NCBI GenBank assembly: GCA_019722365.1
Contig: JADFUC010001683.1
Coordinates: forward strand, 1,798,001-1,862,000
DNA: 64,000 bases
Reading direction: 5' to 3'
DNA from: Lithospermum erythrorhizon
Taxonomy: Eukaryota > Streptophyta > Magnoliopsida > Boraginales > Boraginaceae
Shown: piece after piece, positions 60,026-64,000 of the stretch
Layout: each line of letters begins with the position of its first letter
Numbering within the stretch: the first letter of the stretch is position 1
Notes under the pieces: generated by a model
Told to the model about the DNA's origin: nothing
Database searches by the model: none
Seen by the model: only the letters and a program-made list of their open reading frames with translations
Program-made: the position numbers and the translations under genes

Positions 60026-63000
60026 ATGGATCGAGTGTTTTCAGTGGACGATATCTCCGATCACTTCTGGTCTCCTCCTCCGCCTTTCTCCGCCGCCAAC
60101 AACCTCAACCGCAACTCATCCGAGTGGTGCTTCCAACGCTTCCTTCTAGAAGCCTCCGCCACGTCAGCAGATCGTAATCCCTCCCCTCCTCCTCATGACG
60201 CCACCGCCACGTCACCGGATCATCAACATCCGCCTCAAATCGCTGCCACGTCAGCAGATTATCGTTACGATCCCCCAGCTCAAAACGACGCTGTTGAGAA
60301 GATCATCAGTAAGGGTGAATTTTTGGATGATTCGAATAAGATGGTGGATATTAAGCAAACGACGTCGTTTAAGGGGCAGGATAATATGTTGGAGTATGAA
60401 GCTTTTCTCAGGAACAAGCTTGCCATGGCTTGCAAAGCTGTTGCCAACACCAGGGTATCAATATTCTACATTTGTCCCAAAATCATTGTCCAGTTTCGTT
60501 TTTTCAATGCTCAAAATAATCAAATTTTGCATTAATTAATTATCGTGTTAATATTAAAGTAGTTTGGAAATTAATACTGCCTCCATTTCATAGAAAGATT
60601 GTGTAGTTCGATTTTCATTTTTCATGTAAAGTGCGTTGAAAATACTATCTTTTGATATATTTGTCACCAAATATTTAGCTGAACAATATTATGTTACTGA
60701 TTATGAAAAGCTTTAATTTTTATGTTAAATGCCTTCTATGAATTGAGTTTCCGTGTGCTTGCAGAACAAATGTAGAGCTAAAATTCTACTGTAATTGTCA
60801 GGCCATTGAACATTATAGTGAAATACTTTTTTCGCCTTCAAACCGCTCTATGCAATTACAAAGTTGGGAATTTTTCAGTTTTCACGGTCCACTTCGATTA
60901 ATTAACTGTTTTTTGTGAGTTCTGTGAGCTTGTTTGGACTGAATGTACCTTCAGATAAAGATAAAGATTGAATTTGGTTTTTGGCCACAACTTCATTCTG
61001 TTGAGCTAATTGCACGAGTGGCTATTGTGATCGTTTTAGCATTCCTTTTTCGTTTCTTTTAGAATGCCCTTTATCTCGTTAAGTTACTTTGCTGGTGGAA
61101 TGATGTAATTTATGTTTGGAATGTGTTTGCAGGCAAGTGGTCTACGGCCTCAAGAGTCAGCTACAATTGCACCCGATATCATGTCTCAGCCGCCTACCTC
61201 TGTGCAAATCATCTCTCAAGCTTCTCCTGCTGGTATGTGATGTTCATATATTTTAATGATGCATGTTTCCTATATTGTGCTAAATCTGCATGCAGCTGTT
61301 TACTTATGGGTAATAATCAAGACTAAGTCGACAAAATTTATAAGTATTTGATGATACTGTTTGTTTGTTAAGATAGATTTCCTTTGCAATTACTATACTG
61401 AAACTCATTTGTGGACACAAATTAGGGTTCTTGATGAGACTATATGTTAGTTGTGATTGGTTTCTCTTGCAATTCGTATACTTAGTGTCAATTTATTAGT
61501 CTTGAACCACCTAGTAATCGACTAATCGTTTTAAATTCACTAAAAAGTATGGTATAACTATTTCACTTTATAAGATGCCTGTTTGTTTGCAACTGTCTTT
61601 CTCAAGGATCGGGGAGTAACCTAGGAAATGGTGATGTGGGACCTTCTGTCAAACCTTCTTTACCAGCAGCCCAGAAGAAACCATGTGTCCAGGTAAGGTC
61701 CACAACTAGTTGCTCGTCTGGGGATCAGTCAGATGATGACGATGAAGCTGATGGAGAGACAACTGACAATGTGAACCCTCTTGATGCAAAACGTATGAGG
61801 AGGTAACTGATTTTCATCCTTTCAATTGTCCATTAAAGCATTTTTAACCTCTTTAACTGAGATTAAAAATGTATCCACATTTATCCTCCCACATTTTTAA
61901 CTGAGATTTTCATCCTTTCAATGTATCCACAATGACGTGTAACATCTATAGTTTGTGTTTTAATGTTAAACATGTGGATACATTGATGATGTGTCATGGC
62001 TTCTTAGATGTTCATAGAGTACTGTGCATGCCTTAGATGCAGTCCTAAAATAGAAAGATAAATTTCCTGTGCATTATAGTTTTGAGGTTCAGTTAATATA
62101 ATCTTAAAAAGTGATTAACTCCTCTAAATTGCTTATTGTATTGTCAGAAAGCTTTCCAACAGAATATCAGCTCAGCGCTCAAGAAAGCGAAAGCAGAATC
62201 ACCTGACTGAGCTTGAGACACAGGCATGACATCTCTTGAAAGTTCTTATCTCTTGAGGCACAGTGCATCATGTGCAAGTTATGTCATATAAAATTTTCTT
62301 ACTCTGAAAAACTAGCTACTGAATCACAGTAAGATATTCAGTTGCGAAATCTAGCTAGGCTAGGTAATATTTACTAAACAAAGAATACCCTAGTTGAAAA
62401 AAGGATGTCTAGAATAAGATTTCACCAAAATAGAACTTCAGCTATATACCTCTTATCAATTTCTTAATTGCTTCTTGAGTTCGGTTTTGTTAATTTTTAA
62501 CTTCGCATGGATGTCCAGATTCTTGCTGAGCTTCCAATTTCATGCTTATATTGTCTTAGAATAGTAAAAGCAAGAATATAATTGAATCTAGGTAGATCCT
62601 TCTGTATGTTTCACTACTCATCTTTGCTAAAACCCATTCATGATTAATGTATGTTGTCTAATATCTTATATAAACTCAAACAAAATATATCTAATATTTT
62701 ATAAATAGGCAGTTGCAGCCAGTGGTCTCAAAATCAGTTTCCTTCTCAATTGTGTTTGATATCCCTAAACCAAGGGGGAATTGCCTAATTGCTTGATATT
62801 CCTTCATATGGAGTAATAATTTATTTTTTGTGAGTGTTTTTAGGTTTCTCAGCTAACTGATGAACACTCTTTGTTGTTGAAACGACTTTCTGTTTCAAGC
62901 CAAAACTACAATGAAGCAGCTGTTGACAACAGGGTCCTGAAAGCTGATGTTGAGACATTAAGAGCGAAGGTAACAAATATGGATGACAACTTAGATATCA

Positions 63001-63708
63001 TACATTATACAGTTTAAAGCGAGAATTTTAGATAATGTGATGAATATGATCATTAATCTTTTTACAATAATTGATTGGCGTTCTAGACCGGCATTAGATG
63101 TCAATCGTAGCATGTTGTATTGTTTCCATAAAATTAGAGGAAAACCAGCTTTCATCCTGACATTTTTCACTCTTGCTCGGTACTTGAAGGTGGCACAAAC
63201 AACAATCACGGAAGATGTGTTAATTATATTTTAGAATATCCTAAATGAATCATTCTAGTTCACATGAACAATGCTTGTTCTTATAGCTAATGTTTTGCAG
63301 GTTAAGATGGCCGAAGAAACTGTGAAGAGGATTACTGGATTCAACCCATTTCTCCAATCTATGTCGGAGATATCAATGTCCATGCTGCCATCCTATGCTG
63401 GTGTTTCTTCTGATGCATCAACTGATGCTTCTGTACCCATACAGGACAATCCAAAACAACAGTATTATCTCCCCCCTACTAACAATCACTTACATTCTCA
63501 TAATATGGGAATTCCAAATCGTTTGGTTGACATTGTCCCTGTAGATAATGTCCAGCATCCACCGGTGGGATCAACAGCAGTTGCTGGAGCAAACAAGATA
63601 GGAACACCAAGCACAATGCAACGTGTGGGTAGCTTGGAACATTTGCAGAAGTGCATTCCCGGAGGATTAAGTGCTGGTAGGAGTCGAGGAGATGAAAGTC
63701 GCGACTAG
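60026..63708 (+). CDS. Group C bZIP transcription factor (CPRF2/Opaque-2-like; bZIP10/25 type)
   Basis: Nuclear factor of the C group, which typically heterodimerises with S1-group bZIPs at ACGT-type sites in seed, energy and stress responses. Six exons, 60026-60454, 61133-61232, 61607-61802, 62148-62223, 62844-62969, 63301-63708, give 444 codons. N-terminus [15 protein letters not shown] is a group C signature, then [14 protein letters not shown], an acidic Ser block ([13 protein letters not shown]), basic region [15 protein letters not shown], and a long zipper ([31 protein letters not shown]). The C-terminal half ends near [17 protein letters not shown]. Asn and Arg of the N-x7-R signature are present, but the usual NRESARRSR reads NRISAQRSR. 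Intron 4 has a GC donor (CAG/GCATGA). Group is clear; orthology to one member is not. Confidence 0.95.
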
Positions 63709-64000
63709 GATACTGGATTTAATGAATAATGATTATATATAACCAAACAAATCTTCTTTGATCCTCTGATAAACTTGTGATGTAAATATATCTAATTCTT
63801 ATGAGGCGGATGCATGCCCCGCTACGTTTAGATTAAATATTTCGAGGACATTTCGACAGTTAATTAGCTTTCGACTTGAGTAGCAAGAGAACAGAATGAT
63901 AGAACATCTATGGTTGCTTCTGTCTTGGATCTTATGCTTTGTTTTGTAAATTTCTTGTTTGCTGTTTAGAGTGTAATTTTTTATTGTTCAGAGGTTAATT
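63709..64000 (+). other. bZIP 3' flank to end of window
   Basis: 3' UTR of the bZIP gene and following AT-rich sequence. No further gene begins before the window ends. Confidence 0.6.

Noticed and set aside
1..64000. CRISPR arrays, operons, bacterial promoters, rRNA or tRNA genes
   Set aside because: None seen. The tandem repeats lack regular short spacers, and no complete tRNA cloverleaf or rRNA sequence was recognised.

Overview
The window is nuclear DNA of a flowering plant, almost certainly a eudicot. Genes have many short AT-rich introns with plant-type splice sites, and the proteins belong to land-plant families (Aux/IAA, TBL, group C bZIP, AGO4-clade Argonaute, FLK). The intergenic DNA holds copia, hAT and Stowaway-type remnants. 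I cannot name the species. Exon boundaries were placed by eye from splice sites and family conservation; for VHA-C, AGO4, TBL, ATPQ and bZIP the exon sums are exact multiples of three.

Layout. 1-15,045: gene-free, heavily decayed transposon DNA, mostly minus-strand LTR-retrotransposon relics. 15,046-19,490 (+): V-ATPase subunit C. 23,076-28,434 (+): AGO4-clade Argonaute, 22 coding exons. 28,980-30,870: mosaic of broken gene pieces (NAD carrier, HSP90, sphingosine-1-phosphate lyase, and an AGO 3' end), all on the + strand. 31,502-33,848 (-): TBL/PMR5-type O-acetyltransferase, with a tandem triplication and a Stowaway MITE upstream. 36,480-38,530 (-): dead copia element. 39,635-41,803 (+): mitochondrial ATP synthase subunit d. 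43,721-47,646 (+): KH-domain protein FLK, convergent with 48,197-50,354 (-), a MUSTANG-1-like domesticated Mutator transposase. 54,216-56,883 (-): Aux/IAA repressor of the IAA7/14/16/17 type. 60,026-63,708 (+): group C bZIP (CPRF2/bZIP10/25-like).

The genes form no operon-like system; they are independent nuclear loci. Three themes stand out. (1) The AGO4 locus is structurally busy: two GC-AG introns, a 102-bp tandem duplication that creates a decoy splice acceptor followed by an immediate stop, and downstream a second AGO 3' end embedded in a mosaic of captured gene fragments. (2) FLK and MUSTANG-1 are neighbours as in Arabidopsis (At3g04610/At3g04605 from memory), so this is old microsynteny. 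In this stretch, however, FLK has a one-base frameshift, the transposase-derived gene is broken several times, and the Aux/IAA gene lacks a recognisable exon 4, while genes on either side are clean. (3) Two hAT-type non-autonomous elements can be delimited to the base by TIRs and 8-bp target duplications, one of them inside an FLK intron.
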